A stretch of 64,000 bases of DNA from Setoptus koraiensis (GCA_048013815.1 CM106586.1:8308001-8372000), one strand, 5' to 3'; shown: positions 1 to 11,463, counted from the stretch's first letter. Made by a program: numbers and translations. Notes: generated by a model not told the origin, from the sequence alone.

Positions 1-1051
1 GGGGTGGAGCTGGAGCGATAGCAAAATACATAGGTCCATTTTGTGTCTGTATTTGTATCAATCTCTGTTGTGGTTGAAGACCAATTGGCCTCGGACCCAT
101 ATTGTGACCCAAAATAGCCTGGTGCCTAATGCCTGTATTAGGATTCTGAATTAATATTTGCGGCCCTGGATTTGGACTATATGTCATCGGTTGTTGTAAA
201 TTTTGCTGATTAACTGCTTTAGATGGGGATTGATTATTGGTAGCAGTCTTTTTAGCACGAGGTGCCCGAGTTGTGGATCTACCACCTCCTCTAGCAGCCC
301 TTTTTGCTGCTGTTGTTGGCCTCGGGGTATTGATTGTGGGGGAAGATGATATGGTAGAAACAGTAGATAAGCCTGTACTTGCTACTGTTGTTGTTGTTTG
401 TACTGGAGATGTGTGAGACATTGTTGAGAGTGACATGTTGGAAATGGGTGCTGTGGGCGTCGCTGCTGGTGATGCAGTTGTATTTGAATTTGCTTGCGCC
501 GGTGCCGAGGCCGATGTAAATGCAAACGCAACTGTGGTTGCAGGGTCAACATCCTTGATTGGCTCTGCTGGTGAACTACTAACCTGTGCAAAATTTGGGA
601 TGGAGGCCTGTTCAATCGATGATGGTGGGTCTTGTTGAGGCAGGGTGGTCTGTTGCAACATAGAATCCATAGATTCACTCTGTTGCCTTGGTGGTGTATG
701 AGGCTGGACTTCAATATTGTTTTGGGTAACATCTGTTTGGTTTGTGTTTGCTTGGGGTTCTGATATAAATTGTGGGCCCGATAAAGGTGCTGAAGGTGAC
801 GGAAACGAATTTTGTTGTGTATTTGCTGTAGTTTCAGGAATTACTGTGTCTTTCTCAGATTTAGTGGAAGATATAATAGGCGTGGAATTGGTAGTTGTTG
901 TATTAGTAGTTACAGTGGATGAGTTATTTAAATTATTTGCTGGTGTAGCGGTATTTGTAGTTGAAGTTGCATCGGGTACACTTTCTAAGAAAGATTGGAG
1001 AAGCTGAGGATCATTAATGACATCAAGCAAACATTTATTTTGGTCCATCAT
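1..1051 (-). CDS. BICRA: BICRA/GLTSCR1-like ncBAF (GBAF) complex subunit, N-terminal part, cut by window edge
   Basis: The minus strand is open from a Met-Met start at 1051 to the window edge (about 350 residues), with an in-frame TGA two codons upstream of the first Met that fixes the start unless an upstream exon is spliced in. The N-terminus reads MMDQNKCLLDVINDPQLLQSF. This matches the conserved opening of vertebrate BICRA/BICRAL, where CLLDVI (or CLLDLI), then DPQ-L, then FL occurs at the same place. The rest is low-complexity Thr/Ser/Pro/Gln/Asn sequence, as in that family, with a basic AARGGGRS/RAPRAKK stretch near residues 247-268 and a Gln/Pro/Ile-rich segment at 290-350. BICRA proteins scaffold the BRD9-containing non-canonical BAF chromatin remodeller in the nucleus. 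The diagnostic C-terminal GLTSCR domain would lie beyond base 1, so the call rests on the N-terminal motif and composition. It is head-to-head with USP34. Confidence 0.65.
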   Translation of the reverse strand, partial: MMDQNKCLLDVINDPQLLQSFLESVPDATSTTNTATPANNLNNSSTVTTNTTTTNSTPIISSTKSEKDTVIPETTANTQQNSFPSPSAPLSGPQFISEPQANTNQTDVTQNNIEVQPHTPPRQQSESMDSMLQQTTLPQQDPPSSIEQASIPNFAQVSSSPAEPIKDVDPATTVAFAFTSASAPAQANSNTTASPAATPTAPISNMSLSTMSHTSPVQTTTTVASTGLSTVSTISSSPTINTPRPTTAAKRAARGGGRSTTRAPRAKKTATNNQSPSKAVNQQNLQQPMTYSPNPGPQILIQNPNTGIRHQAILGHNMGPRPIGLQPQQRLIQIQTQNGPMYFAIAPAPP

Positions 1052-3019
1052 CCATCACCTCCAACGGTGGTCTAATAGAGCGGCCTAATTTTTTTTTTTT
1101 AATATTCTGGTGGCTAAATGAAGAGAATTTGCTAAAATTCATGCAATCAACTGTGGTTGGTATTAGCTGTTGGCTACCGTCGGATCCTTTGAATCATCCT
1201 TGTACAATCAATGGTAACAATTGTAAATTTAATAAAGAGTAACCAATAATGGTAGTAATATTGTTGTTGTTGGTGTTGTTGTTGTTGTGCTGCCAAAGAT
1301 TATGCTATTGGCTAAGAAATCATTTTTTTTATATTGCACTGCACATCAATTAATTTTACATTTGAATAAATAAATCAAGAAGAAGAAAAAAATTACAATT
1401 TGATTATATTCCTATACAGTGCGATGCTACAGTAGATTTGTGTGCGTGTATATTTGACAACAAATAGTACAACAGTTAAAATAAGAGTTTTTTGAGGTCA
1501 AAATGTGTGCACAGAAATCATAGCAGTTTCTTAGCATAGCATAGAGCTTCTAATCCTTTTGATGGGTAAACGAGGGCGCCTTCATCTATTGTAGCTATGA
1601 CGATGGGCGTACAGGTTGAAGATTTCAGGTAATAACACTGACTTAACTAAATCATTTATTATTGCATGCCATTGATTGACAAACTAACTGAGATTTGAAT
1701 TCAACCTGGCGTCTATAACTAGAAACATTAATATCTGGCTCACATGAGAGCTTACTTTGTACAATTGGCATTTGCTGCGCGCATGCTCGCTGTTGGTGTT
1801 TGAATTCAAAAAGCGCGAAACTTAAAATTGAAAAAAAAAGAAGAAAAAAAGAAGAAAAAGAAAAACAACACAATGGCCAAGAATTGCACATTACATTGAG
1901 CGAGCAATGCACGGGTCCATTTCGGGGAAATTGGTTCGGGTAAAATCTGTAGTATCCCCCTCTTTACTTTTTGTGAGGGACCCGCGGCGCGCCGAAAGTT
2001 TAGTGGGCGTGCCTATGATGTAATCGTTTATGATGATAGATGTTCTGATTGATGTAGGCTCAACCTAAAGCGAAAATTGATTAGCGACTTGATCTTGTTA
2101 TTCTGTGTGTTTTTTTTTTGTTGTTGGTCTACACATGGCTGCCGTGTTTCGAATTGATTTGTTGGTGATGCAAGTCAGTGGTACCACCAGGGGTACATGG
2201 TGCAGTCGGTGCGGACATTGCAGTGAGTTATGCGGAATTTAATCGCACACACAATCCCCCAGAATTAGTGCTTTCGAATGTTTCTCAGAGCACACTCAGG
2301 CAGACACACTGGCTATCAGGGTATTGAGAGGGAGACACAACAAATAGAACTGAATGAACACACACTCACACAGGCACAAAGTGAGACAAACGGGCAAAAA
2401 TTTGTTTTCGCAGCGAGCAAACAGACGTCTTTGGATGTGGCATAACAGAAATAGTAATAGTAGTGTAGTGACCATGATTCTAAAGATCGGTGAGGTACTA
2501 CTACACACTGATCGCCGAATGATAACATTATTATCCTACCAATTAAATATATCATTAAAAATGAATTCTCGTTTGAAAAGCATTAGCGTTATTATAAAAA
2601 CTAATTGATCGCTACCTGAGAAAGAATATCATCAAAACCAGGGCTTGTCATCACAATGCGAGAAGGCATTCACACTAACTAACACATTTAATAGAATGAT
2701 TAATATTAATAACTAGACTAATTATTATTTGCATAATAGTAGTGGTTCACATCATTATTACAACCATACCATTGCTGTCGCCATTACACCACCGCCAATT
2801 CTTTATGAGGTCACACTCAAACAACATTTACACCAGAAAGAACCTTGTCGATAATATTATCAGCAACATTACCAACCGTTCATCATTATTACTATTATCA
2901 TTATTATTATTATTAACAAGCATATTGGTTACAAGGTTTCAAGGAACAAGCAGAAAAAAATAAGAGGAATCGACCAACTGAACAGACGAAACAATAGATC
3001 CTATTGTTTTTAGAGACAA
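1052..3019. promoter_or_regulatory. Divergent intergenic region between BICRA-like and USP34 genes
   Basis: This 1.97 kb lies between two divergently transcribed genes and must carry both promoters and 5' UTRs. It is AT-rich, with TTG/GTT triplet tracts near 1260-1290, purine-rich runs near 1830-1865 and ATT/TTA-rich sequence near 2680-2910. The small reading frames in it are compositionally simple and overlap on both strands, so none is called. A TTTTTAG just before the USP34 start (about 3007-3013) could be the acceptor of a 5' UTR intron. No clear TATA box could be assigned. Confidence 0.5.
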
Positions 3020-6000
3020 ATGGAACTGAGCGAGCTCAAATCCAGTATCTCGCCTTCATCATCGTCGTCGTCGTCCCCGTCTTCATCGTCCTCCTCCTCT
3101 TCTTCGTCCTCTTCATCATCATCGCCTCCACCAACATCGTCGGCGGCGGCATCATTGTCGCCGCCATCAGCCCCATTGGATCGCCTAACTCCAGACAAAA
3201 ATGGTTTAGCATTAGTTGCAAAAGATTTCACTAGTTCAACGTTAACTGTTAGATTGAATGGTATCTCTAAAATCAATGCAGTTATTGACTTCTATTCCGA
3301 ACTATGTCAAGCTCAAAATCAATCCTCTACGCAATTGCAAGAGGCTGCTCGTAACTTGCGTATCTGGATTATCGATAACAAGATTATCGAGCATATATTT
3401 GGACCAAATTGCCATGTTGAAGTGATAAAACAATCCCACACTATATTAAATTTTGTTGCACCACATCTAACCAACAAGCACATAGATGTCATATGGAGTG
3501 CTTGTCTTTTGAAACATTGCGGCCGCCAAGTGCTAGATTTATTGACAAGTCTTATAAGATTTATGAAACCTACCCCTGTTTTACATCTTTATCATTTAGT
3601 CAAGAGTTTAGACGTCAGGGATCACTCAGAACATACTCTTGTACTGACATCACACATGCTGAGGTACATCTGGTCTCATTCGCCGAGCATCAATCAGCAA
3701 TATATTAACCAACGTAATGATTTACTTACATGTCCGGCTAAAAATGAAGATACAGTTAATTCTTTAACAGACTCAAGAACTTCCACCCCAGAAGATATAG
3801 ATAATGTAAATGACAAGACCACTGATAAGAGTTCAAATTTAACGCAAGATCAGCCGCGACCCAAGGATTCCTCCGATCAACATCATAAAACTAAAACTAT
3901 TGCAACTACAGGCGAACGCCGTTCTGTCCCCAATTCAATTACTGCTCTGGAAGCCGCCACCAGTAATCACATGAGTCATAATCTCAAAAAAGCTAACATC
4001 GGGATTAGCAACGGCACTGAAGAAGTTACTGGTCCAAACTGCCCCAGAATAGCTAAACCCCCGCTGAACAAAAAGACATCCACTCCAGCCTTGTCATCTC
4101 AGACTAAGACATATCAAGTTACCAATTCAGAAGAAAATATGGATGATGTATTGTTGTTAGACGACTCCGACTGCGATACAATGTCGATCAACTCTTCAAA
4201 TAAGGCCATAGATTTAGATGATACCAGAGACCAGACAGAAATTAGTGGAAGTTTCAGATCTCATAAATTTGCTCAAAAACTTCCCTCATCGATGAGCAAC
4301 AGTCCTATTGTGGACGGTGATGACTATGACCATGCTACAATCAAACGCTTCAGTCTGCCATTAGAGCGTATACATCTACTACTTGAGCAGAATATGGAAA
4401 GTAATCAGTGTTCGAATTCGTCAAATCAGAAAATACAAGATCTGTCACAGATCTCATCCAGGGAATCAATGGACACATCTGAACATAAGAATGATTCCAA
4501 GAACCAAGCCTCAAGCCTGATCGGTCGTGATCTACTCAAGGAACTTGGACCAGCAGGTGTAGATAAACTGTTTGATGGAAAATATACACTGTCACAAATT
4601 CTTTCAGGCGACGAAATCAAACTTCAGAACTTCCCCCTTGAATCATTGAAAGAGGTTGGTACTATATATGGTAAAGAGGAGTGGTCTGATTCCGATAATT
4701 CTTGTTCAGACAACCGAGCCTCAATATCTGGTTTAAGAAGTTTGGATTTTGACAGGTGCTCTGTTCAGATGCACGGTGGTAGTGACAGTGATGCTAGCTG
4801 TTGCTCGGAAAAAAATATGGCCGATTTTGATGATGATGAAGCCATGATATCACTTCAGGAGGATAGCACATGTTACACAGACGACCCGAGCGTCAGTTGT
4901 AGTTCTAGTGAAATCAATTATGATGTGTCTCCGTTGTCAATGAGCTATCAAGCTAAGCTTGATCGCATTAAGAGAAGAAAAAGTCCATTCGCAAATAGGA
5001 AGGAAAAGAATAGTCATTTGAAAACGTTACAATTTAGGCAAACCACCATCGATGAGGACATTCAGGAACTACCACGTCGACCAAAATCAGTCACCCAAGT
5101 TTCATATCAATTACCAACAGAGTCCATCATCCATATGCAAGGACGAAAAAAGAATATGATTCATCACATCGAGGACGATAGATCTTCAGAATTCAATATA
5201 GATAGCTCTCCCGATGACAATAACAAGTTGTCTGAATATAACATCGTGAGTCTCAGCGAACCCGGTAAAACCTTGTTATGGGATCTGCTTCAGGATGGAA
5301 AAATTGAGCACCTAGTTGAAGGACTACATTCAGATATAGAAAAAGTTTTAGTGAACCTAGTTATAACTTTCGGGGATAGATTCATAAGGCTGAAATTTAT
5401 TGAGGCATGTCTTGAGAACTTATCCAAAGGTACATCTGTGATAGTGTCACTAAGATTACTCCCAAAACTTATGTCCATAAATACAGCATCGAGAAATCTC
5501 TCTCCGAGCGCAATATCTGAAACTCACATGATAGTCACATGGGCAGAGCGCGATTATCAGATGCTGCATCACTTTTTCAACAACTTTGTTCATTATTCCA
5601 ATATTATGGCGAACAAGACTACGAACAAAGATAGTGATATCCCTGACCAAAATGGCCCAAGACCGTTACAATCAAATAATTCAGCGACGTTTGGTCACAT
5701 GGACGAAATAATAACTCGTCTGTCCTTCCTTACATTTATATTTTCTAGAGCTTGTTCTCCTGAAACTATGAAATTGGATCGTTCTCAGATCGACCACCTT
5801 TGGTCTTGTCTAGCCAAGGATAAAACATGTGCGGACGTATTATTTAGCTGGTTGATAAGTCAGGCTGTAACGGGAGACTTCCACGCTGTTGATGATAGTA
5901 TGCTTGAATACATTCTCAAAGAAAAACTCCCCCTTCTCGAGCCAGAGACTTTCTCTATGAGGGGACTTAAATTACTGGAGCAACTGTTGTGGATGGGTCA

Positions 6001-9000
6001 AGAAGACACTTCGATATCTAATTCAGAAAACGCAGCTATAAAACTTCTATGGGACATTGCTCTCAAAGCCTCTGTACCGGAAGTCAGTATGGCGGCGATA
6101 CGGATACTTAATCATTTCTACATCTACACCGTCCATCAGAAACAATCAAGTAACGGTGAGGAAGGTGGACATTTCATTGACCAATGCATGCAACAGATGT
6201 CCACAACTATTCAAGATATAGTGAATTGTTGCGACGTTAGTGATGAGGACAAATATTTGACTGTGATTCAAAGAGCCCTTGTACTCCTAAGAACACATCT
6301 CGAAGTTTTCAGGAGTCGTTATTCATTCTACCTTAGAACACTGCAACTTAACGAAGAAATTAATCTTACGAGCCATAGAGCTAACCTCTGTGATATAAAG
6401 TCTATGATGACACTACGCCTACTCTGTCAAGCTACCTCTAGAAACGAAAAGAAAGTTATAGAAATTCAGACAACAGACTATATTGGTGAACTTAGAGCAG
6501 ACATAGCTCACTGGTGGTTCAGTCATGTCGATAAATCCTATTATCAAAGTGATTCTTCAGATGAAACGCCAAATGTTTCATCTGGCGACTTAAACAACCC
6601 CTCAACAAGTACTGGAGCATCAACTTTCACAGACTTCCTGCTGGAAAATTATCGTTCTCTTCGCTTGGTATCTCACGGTCAAGAAATCCTCACAGATATG
6701 GATGAAAGGCAAGTTAATGAACTTGAGCTGAAAGATATGCAGATCATATATGTGTTGACAGAAGGACGAGAATCACCAGTCAGGGATGTCATCGACGACT
6801 TCATTTCCTCCAAGTCGTGTGATCTGTCAGATCCTATTTATCCTAAGAGGGGTAAACTCCCACCGATTTTACTTCTGCAGCCCAAATTTTTCGAGCAGTT
6901 GCTTGACTTGGTCCAACTTTTAGGTTCCTACAAGGGTAAATCTCCTTCCATCAATTTAAGAGCACAGGTTTTATCGAGGAGGGTTTGGGAGGTGATCCAA
7001 GCATTACCAACATCACCTGACCTGCTAGAATCTTACCGTCAGTTGGGAATGCCCCAAGATGATTTAGAAGATCTTGAATCTACTATGCTACTGAATCTGC
7101 CAAGTCCCGAGTATCCTCAAAGATTGATTTACTCAATTCAAATTCTTGATTTTTTGAGGTCGTCAGAAACTAATCCGATATGGAGCACAATCTTTATCCG
7201 ACGAGGTGGTCTCAAGCATTTATTCAATATACTCATCTCGGATAAATTGTTACCCGAGGATGGGGAAGAATGGAATGAATGGAAACAAGACTGTCTAGCC
7301 TACCTGTTGCGACTACTTTATCTTTTTGGTATCAAACCATGTATGACATCAAATTTATCATCTGGCTCGTCTATCTCCAACATAAGATTGACTAGCTCGA
7401 GTGCTTCCAAGACAATTCTTTCAGCATCTTTGAAGAAACAAAAGCGTCACAAAAGCAAACACTTTGGGAGTCCTTCGTCTGACAGCAAGGTTTCAATGCC
7501 GCAGTTATCTACTGAGTTTCTAAAACTCATCACAGACCCAAATCTTCTTTTCGAGAAATCCATCAAGATACTCAATTCAACGGCATTTCAAAGTTCTCGT
7601 CCAGAGTGCTGTTACGTTGCCATGTCTAGTCGAGCAACCTTGATCCACCATATGATGAATTTCCTATCATCGTGGTCTGTATCCTACATGAAATTCCCAT
7701 CATTCAACTTAACAGAAGAAAACAAGATATTATTGAGGAAGCTTATGCTGGATGATCCGGATCCTTCAATCAGGAGAGAATCTTGTATAGGCTTTCATAA
7801 GCTTCATGTTGGAACAACGATTTTGATGTCTAGATTCGAGAAAGAATGCTCTATGAAGTGCGAATCTATCGACAAACCACCATGTTGGAATTTTTCGCTG
7901 CAACTTCTTAGCTGTCTAATTGAGTTCTTGCCTGTGGCCGAATCAATGCGACCCCCCAGGCCCATGAAGAACTTCTTCGATCCAGACAATGAAATTTCAA
8001 AGGAAATTTACACACCAGGATGCAAAGATTACTTCTGGTTGACCTGTCACCTAGTAGATTCGCATTCAGTTAACTTCAAGACAAATCAAACTAGTCAGAT
8101 AAAGTCTGTAGATCTAAGGCAGTTATGTGAGTACTTATCGGACACCATCATTTCTAGAGAAACTTATGAAACACGTGGCTATACTATAGAAGATGAAGGC
8201 CTCAGAGGATTCCTGTCTTTGATGACTGTATCATTACGGCAGGACCCTTCTTTCAAGTACACACAGAAATGTTTTGACTTCATAAAGAAGCTCTTCGATT
8301 GTCTATTTGTGCCACCAAATCAAGCCGAACGACATTTACCAAAGTGTAAATCCCCATCAACGCGCTCAATAGCTTTCGATCTAATGATCGAGTTGGTGGA
8401 GCGATGCCGCAAAAATTATGTCAATTTATTGCAAATGCTCATCGATCAGCATGACTCTATATTGAAAAATTCATATCCTTGGGACTATTGGCCGCATGAT
8501 GATTGCCGCAACGAAATAGGATTTGTTGGGTTAATTAATCTAGGTGCTACATGTTACTTAGCGACTTGCATCCAGCATCTATTCATGATACCAGACCTAC
8601 GATACGCAATACTATCAATCGAGGATACAAAAGGCATCAGGCATGGTGACACTATTCGAGAGCTGCAAAAAATGTTTGCATTCATGCTTGAGAGTGAGAG
8701 AAAGGCCTATAATCCAAGGAATTTCTGTAAAAACTACACAATGGACCACCAGCCTCTTAACATTGCAGAACAAAAAGATATGACAGAATTTTTGACCGAC
8801 TTGATCACGAAAATGGAAGAATCATCGCCCGAGTTACGCCAATTAATCAAGAGTTTATTTAGCGGTACATTATCAAACAATGTTGTATCTCTGGACTGTC
8901 CTCATATAAGTCGTACTCAAGAAGAATTCTATACACTCAGATGTCAAGTTGCTGACATGAGGAACTTATACGACTCGTTGGATGAATTGACAGTGAAAGA

Positions 9001-10873
9001 CACTTTGGAGGGTGACAACATGTATACATGCAGCAAATGCGGTAAAAAAGTTCGAGCCGAAAAACGAGCTTGCATCAAGCGACTCCCTCGTATTTTATGC
9101 TTCAATACAATGCGTTACACTTTCAACATGCTCACTATGACTAAAGAAAAGGTGAATACACACTTCTCATTTCCACCTAAGCTCAACATGTCAAACTACT
9201 TAGAGAAGAACTTGATAAAAAGTAGGCAAGATAATTCTAGTGTGAGTAGTTGCAGTGACTCTGCAGAGAGAGGAAACTCTTCTTCTGAGGATGGTTCCTC
9301 AGAGATTGAAAAACAAGAAGAAGACTCCAAGGAAAACATGGATTCGTCTGATCTGTTAGAAGATAGTAGCGATGAAACTATTTACGAATTGATAGGAGTT
9401 ACCGTTCACACTGGTACCGCTGATGGTGGTCATTATTATTGTTTTATAAGAGATTACGCCCGAGAGGACGATGCTACCGCATCTAAAGAGAGATGGTATT
9501 TGTTCAACGATGCAGAAGTAAAACCCTTCGACGCCACCCATATCGGTGCTGAATGTTTCGGCGGTGAGATGACTACTAAATCATACGATGCTGTCAACGA
9601 CCGATTCATGGATTTCTCTTTTGAAAAGACTAACAGTGCGTACATGTTATTCTACAAGAGGATTGATTATGAGTATAATTCAAAATCTATTATCTCAGAT
9701 TATATCAGCGCAGCATCTAATAAAGCGACAGGAAAGCAAACCGCTGGCTCCGCTAGCCAAACAGATGAAACTAGCACATCCGACAAAGACCAAGAAAATT
9801 CAGTTTGCTCTATGCAGGAAACGTCAGAAGAAGCGTCCAAGAAAGAACTAAACCACGATCCGTCATCATCGAACAAACATATAGATGTGCCCCATAGCGA
9901 GGATACCTCTTTAAGTAGCATGAATGAGACTACTGACAACCATCCACCGCATCAGCGTTTTCAGTTACCCAAACATTTAGAAGATTGGATTTGGGAGGAT
10001 AATATGAAATTCTTTCGTGACAAAAGTATCTTTGAGCATACTTACTATAGTTTTATGTGGCAAATATGCGCAAACATACCAAAGACACTTTCAACAGCTT
10101 CCGCGACATCCACGGTAGAAGCTGCATCTCCAACTTCAACAACAACAGCATCTCAATCATGCTCATCAACATCAACTACATGCCAGTACAATGCTACAGA
10201 AGATGATGCAATTATTTTGAAATCAACTCATTTGGCCATATCTTTCGTGTTGGGCACACTAATGCATTCCAAAGAAAAACCCACCATTACCAACTGGATA
10301 GATTTACTAAGGCGTCAATTTAATTCTAGTAAAGTGACATGTGATTGGTTAATGGCTTTGATTGATGATGATGACACATGGCTGAAACAAATACTGCTCA
10401 AATGTCCAATAGAGATGGTGCGTCAGCTTTTTCAAAGACTATGTGATGATCTAGGTAGCTCCGAATCAAGCGACCCCAAGTCCAGCACTGACGAACAGAG
10501 TTCAACTTTGCCGTTCGAACCTGGGAAAAGATCCTCCATCGGGTCTTTAGGTCGACGAGAACAAGCGCAAGAGAGCCAAGATGGGGAAACAATTTTATCT
10601 GATTCGATTAAAGAATCAAATTACAACATGTTTGAAGATGATGATAATCTCATAGAGCAATGTATTCGAGAAACTGACGCCGCGCGCTCCTCCATCGATT
10701 ATTATTGTGATCAGTCCATACTAGCTAGTACAACCGATTCAAAGCAATCGCCGGATAATGTAATCAGCATGAACGATAGTAGTAGCCAGAACGAGCTTGA
10801 TATGCCAATGAAGAAGCGCAAGGTTGATGCAGACGAACAATTTTCAACCGCTGACTCGAGTACTGACACTTGA
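3020..10873 (+). CDS. USP34: USP34-type ubiquitin carboxyl-terminal hydrolase (Drosophila puffyeye family), single exon
   Basis: A 2617-residue uninterrupted frame encoding a giant cysteine-protease deubiquitinase. It opens with a Ser-rich tract (about residues 10-40), then ARM/HEAT-like helical sequence resembling vertebrate USP34 from the PLD/TLT-RL-GIS segment onward. A ubiquitin-like segment lies near 1200-1255. The catalytic domain starts with GFVGLINLGATCYLATC, nucleophile Cys near 1845. Next come a CSKCGKK zinc-binding half-site, the His box ADGGHYYCFIRD (His near 2138) and WYLFNDAEVKPF (Asn/Asp near 2163-2164). The EQKDMTEF, GDNMYTCSKCGKKVRAEKRA and RYTFNM blocks are specific to the USP34 branch. 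Family role: removal of ubiquitin from proteins, including axin in Wnt signalling. By comparison with recalled human USP34 (about 3.5 kb of residues), roughly 400 N-terminal and 900 C-terminal residues are absent, yet the tail KKRKVDADEQ resembles the vertebrate basic tail. There is no upstream Met, and the next internal Met is about 180 residues downstream, supporting this start. Confidence 0.95.
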   Translation: MELSELKSSISPSSSSSSSPSSSSSSSSSSSSSSSPPPTSSAAASLSPPSAPLDRLTPDKNGLALVAKDFTSSTLTVRLNGISKINAVIDFYSELCQAQNQSSTQLQEAARNLRIWIIDNKIIEHIFGPNCHVEVIKQSHTILNFVAPHLTNKHIDVIWSACLLKHCGRQVLDLLTSLIRFMKPTPVLHLYHLVKSLDVRDHSEHTLVLTSHMLRYIWSHSPSINQQYINQRNDLLTCPAKNEDTVNSLTDSRTSTPEDIDNVNDKTTDKSSNLTQDQPRPKDSSDQHHKTKTIATTGERRSVPNSITALEAATSNHMSHNLKKANIGISNGTEEVTGPNCPRIAKPPLNKKTSTPALSSQTKTYQVTNSEENMDDVLLLDDSDCDTMSINSSNKAIDLDDTRDQTEISGSFRSHKFAQKLPSSMSNSPIVDGDDYDHATIKRFSLPLERIHLLLEQNMESNQCSNSSNQKIQDLSQISSRESMDTSEHKNDSKNQASSLIGRDLLKELGPAGVDKLFDGKYTLSQILSGDEIKLQNFPLESLKEVGTIYGKEEWSDSDNSCSDNRASISGLRSLDFDRCSVQMHGGSDSDASCCSEKNMADFDDDEAMISLQEDSTCYTDDPSVSCSSSEINYDVSPLSMSYQAKLDRIKRRKSPFANRKEKNSHLKTLQFRQTTIDEDIQELPRRPKSVTQVSYQLPTESIIHMQGRKKNMIHHIEDDRSSEFNIDSSPDDNNKLSEYNIVSLSEPGKTLLWDLLQDGKIEHLVEGLHSDIEKVLVNLVITFGDRFIRLKFIEACLENLSKGTSVIVSLRLLPKLMSINTASRNLSPSAISETHMIVTWAERDYQMLHHFFNNFVHYSNIMANKTTNKDSDIPDQNGPRPLQSNNSATFGHMDEIITRLSFLTFIFSRACSPETMKLDRSQIDHLWSCLAKDKTCADVLFSWLISQAVTGDFHAVDDSMLEYILKEKLPLLEPETFSMRGLKLLEQLLWMGQEDTSISNSENAAIKLLWDIALKASVPEVSMAAIRILNHFYIYTVHQKQSSNGEEGGHFIDQCMQQMSTTIQDIVNCCDVSDEDKYLTVIQRALVLLRTHLEVFRSRYSFYLRTLQLNEEINLTSHRANLCDIKSMMTLRLLCQATSRNEKKVIEIQTTDYIGELRADIAHWWFSHVDKSYYQSDSSDETPNVSSGDLNNPSTSTGASTFTDFLLENYRSLRLVSHGQEILTDMDERQVNELELKDMQIIYVLTEGRESPVRDVIDDFISSKSCDLSDPIYPKRGKLPPILLLQPKFFEQLLDLVQLLGSYKGKSPSINLRAQVLSRRVWEVIQALPTSPDLLESYRQLGMPQDDLEDLESTMLLNLPSPEYPQRLIYSIQILDFLRSSETNPIWSTIFIRRGGLKHLFNILISDKLLPEDGEEWNEWKQDCLAYLLRLLYLFGIKPCMTSNLSSGSSISNIRLTSSSASKTILSASLKKQKRHKSKHFGSPSSDSKVSMPQLSTEFLKLITDPNLLFEKSIKILNSTAFQSSRPECCYVAMSSRATLIHHMMNFLSSWSVSYMKFPSFNLTEENKILLRKLMLDDPDPSIRRESCIGFHKLHVGTTILMSRFEKECSMKCESIDKPPCWNFSLQLLSCLIEFLPVAESMRPPRPMKNFFDPDNEISKEIYTPGCKDYFWLTCHLVDSHSVNFKTNQTSQIKSVDLRQLCEYLSDTIISRETYETRGYTIEDEGLRGFLSLMTVSLRQDPSFKYTQKCFDFIKKLFDCLFVPPNQAERHLPKCKSPSTRSIAFDLMIELVERCRKNYVNLLQMLIDQHDSILKNSYPWDYWPHDDCRNEIGFVGLINLGATCYLATCIQHLFMIPDLRYAILSIEDTKGIRHGDTIRELQKMFAFMLESERKAYNPRNFCKNYTMDHQPLNIAEQKDMTEFLTDLITKMEESSPELRQLIKSLFSGTLSNNVVSLDCPHISRTQEEFYTLRCQVADMRNLYDSLDELTVKDTLEGDNMYTCSKCGKKVRAEKRACIKRLPRILCFNTMRYTFNMLTMTKEKVNTHFSFPPKLNMSNYLEKNLIKSRQDNSSVSSCSDSAERGNSSSEDGSSEIEKQEEDSKENMDSSDLLEDSSDETIYELIGVTVHTGTADGGHYYCFIRDYAREDDATASKERWYLFNDAEVKPFDATHIGAECFGGEMTTKSYDAVNDRFMDFSFEKTNSAYMLFYKRIDYEYNSKSIISDYISAASNKATGKQTAGSASQTDETSTSDKDQENSVCSMQETSEEASKKELNHDPSSSNKHIDVPHSEDTSLSSMNETTDNHPPHQRFQLPKHLEDWIWEDNMKFFRDKSIFEHTYYSFMWQICANIPKTLSTASATSTVEAASPTSTTTASQSCSSTSTTCQYNATEDDAIILKSTHLAISFVLGTLMHSKEKPTITNWIDLLRRQFNSSKVTCDWLMALIDDDDTWLKQILLKCPIEMVRQLFQRLCDDLGSSESSDPKSSTDEQSSTLPFEPGKRSSIGSLGRREQAQESQDGETILSDSIKESNYNMFEDDDNLIEQCIRETDAARSSIDYYCDQSILASTTDSKQSPDNVISMNDSSSQNELDMPMKKRKVDADEQFSTADSSTDT

Positions 10874-11463
10874 TTTCGCCATAACCTAACAATTCATTAC
10901 GTCAAAAAACAGATCTACTGAAACAACGAAGAAAAAAAAACTATGTATTAAACTTGTAAACATCATATAGTAAGTAAGTACTTTATAGTAAGATAATATC
11001 GAAGCTTGACAAAGTGCTAAATAACATCACATTGAACCCAATAAATGATTGTAGTGCATTTGTCTACAATATATCTATTTAAAATAACATTGCCCTTGTT
11101 GTTTATTAGCACCGTTTGTTTTGTTAACACAATTGATTATGGTCGTCAAAATCTTGAGTATAGTATAACTATGAGAGCGAATCAAGATTGAACAAAAGGT
11201 GCTCGTTAGTCAGTGAAGTTCATCTATGCTGAACATTACAGCGAATATCTTAGTTCAACAGTTATATAATGAATTTTTTTTACATGTAACTTCCTTGTAT
11301 GAGTGCCACCGTTCTTTTTCGTCATGTAATCAACGAGTTTCACGAATTTTGCTGAAACTAAAACTATTCAGCATGAATTCAAAACTGTTTACTTCACCAA
11401 AAATATGACAAGGTGTTAGTTCTGGCTGGCACATTAGATTGACTATTTGTGGCATTGTGGACA
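10874..11463. other. Convergent 3' intergenic region (USP34 / glycine-rich gene)
   Basis: This AT-rich spacer holds the 3' UTR of USP34 and the 3' side of the convergent minus-strand glycine-rich gene. Apart from the USP34 polyadenylation signal listed separately and an ATTAAA near 10947, no gene-like frame or structured element was seen. Confidence 0.6.
11040..11045 (+). terminator. Polyadenylation signal, USP34
   Basis: AATAAA hexamer 167 nt after the USP34 stop, followed by GT/T-rich sequence at about 11050-11110. This is the best candidate for the 3' end of the USP34 transcript. Confidence 0.5.
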
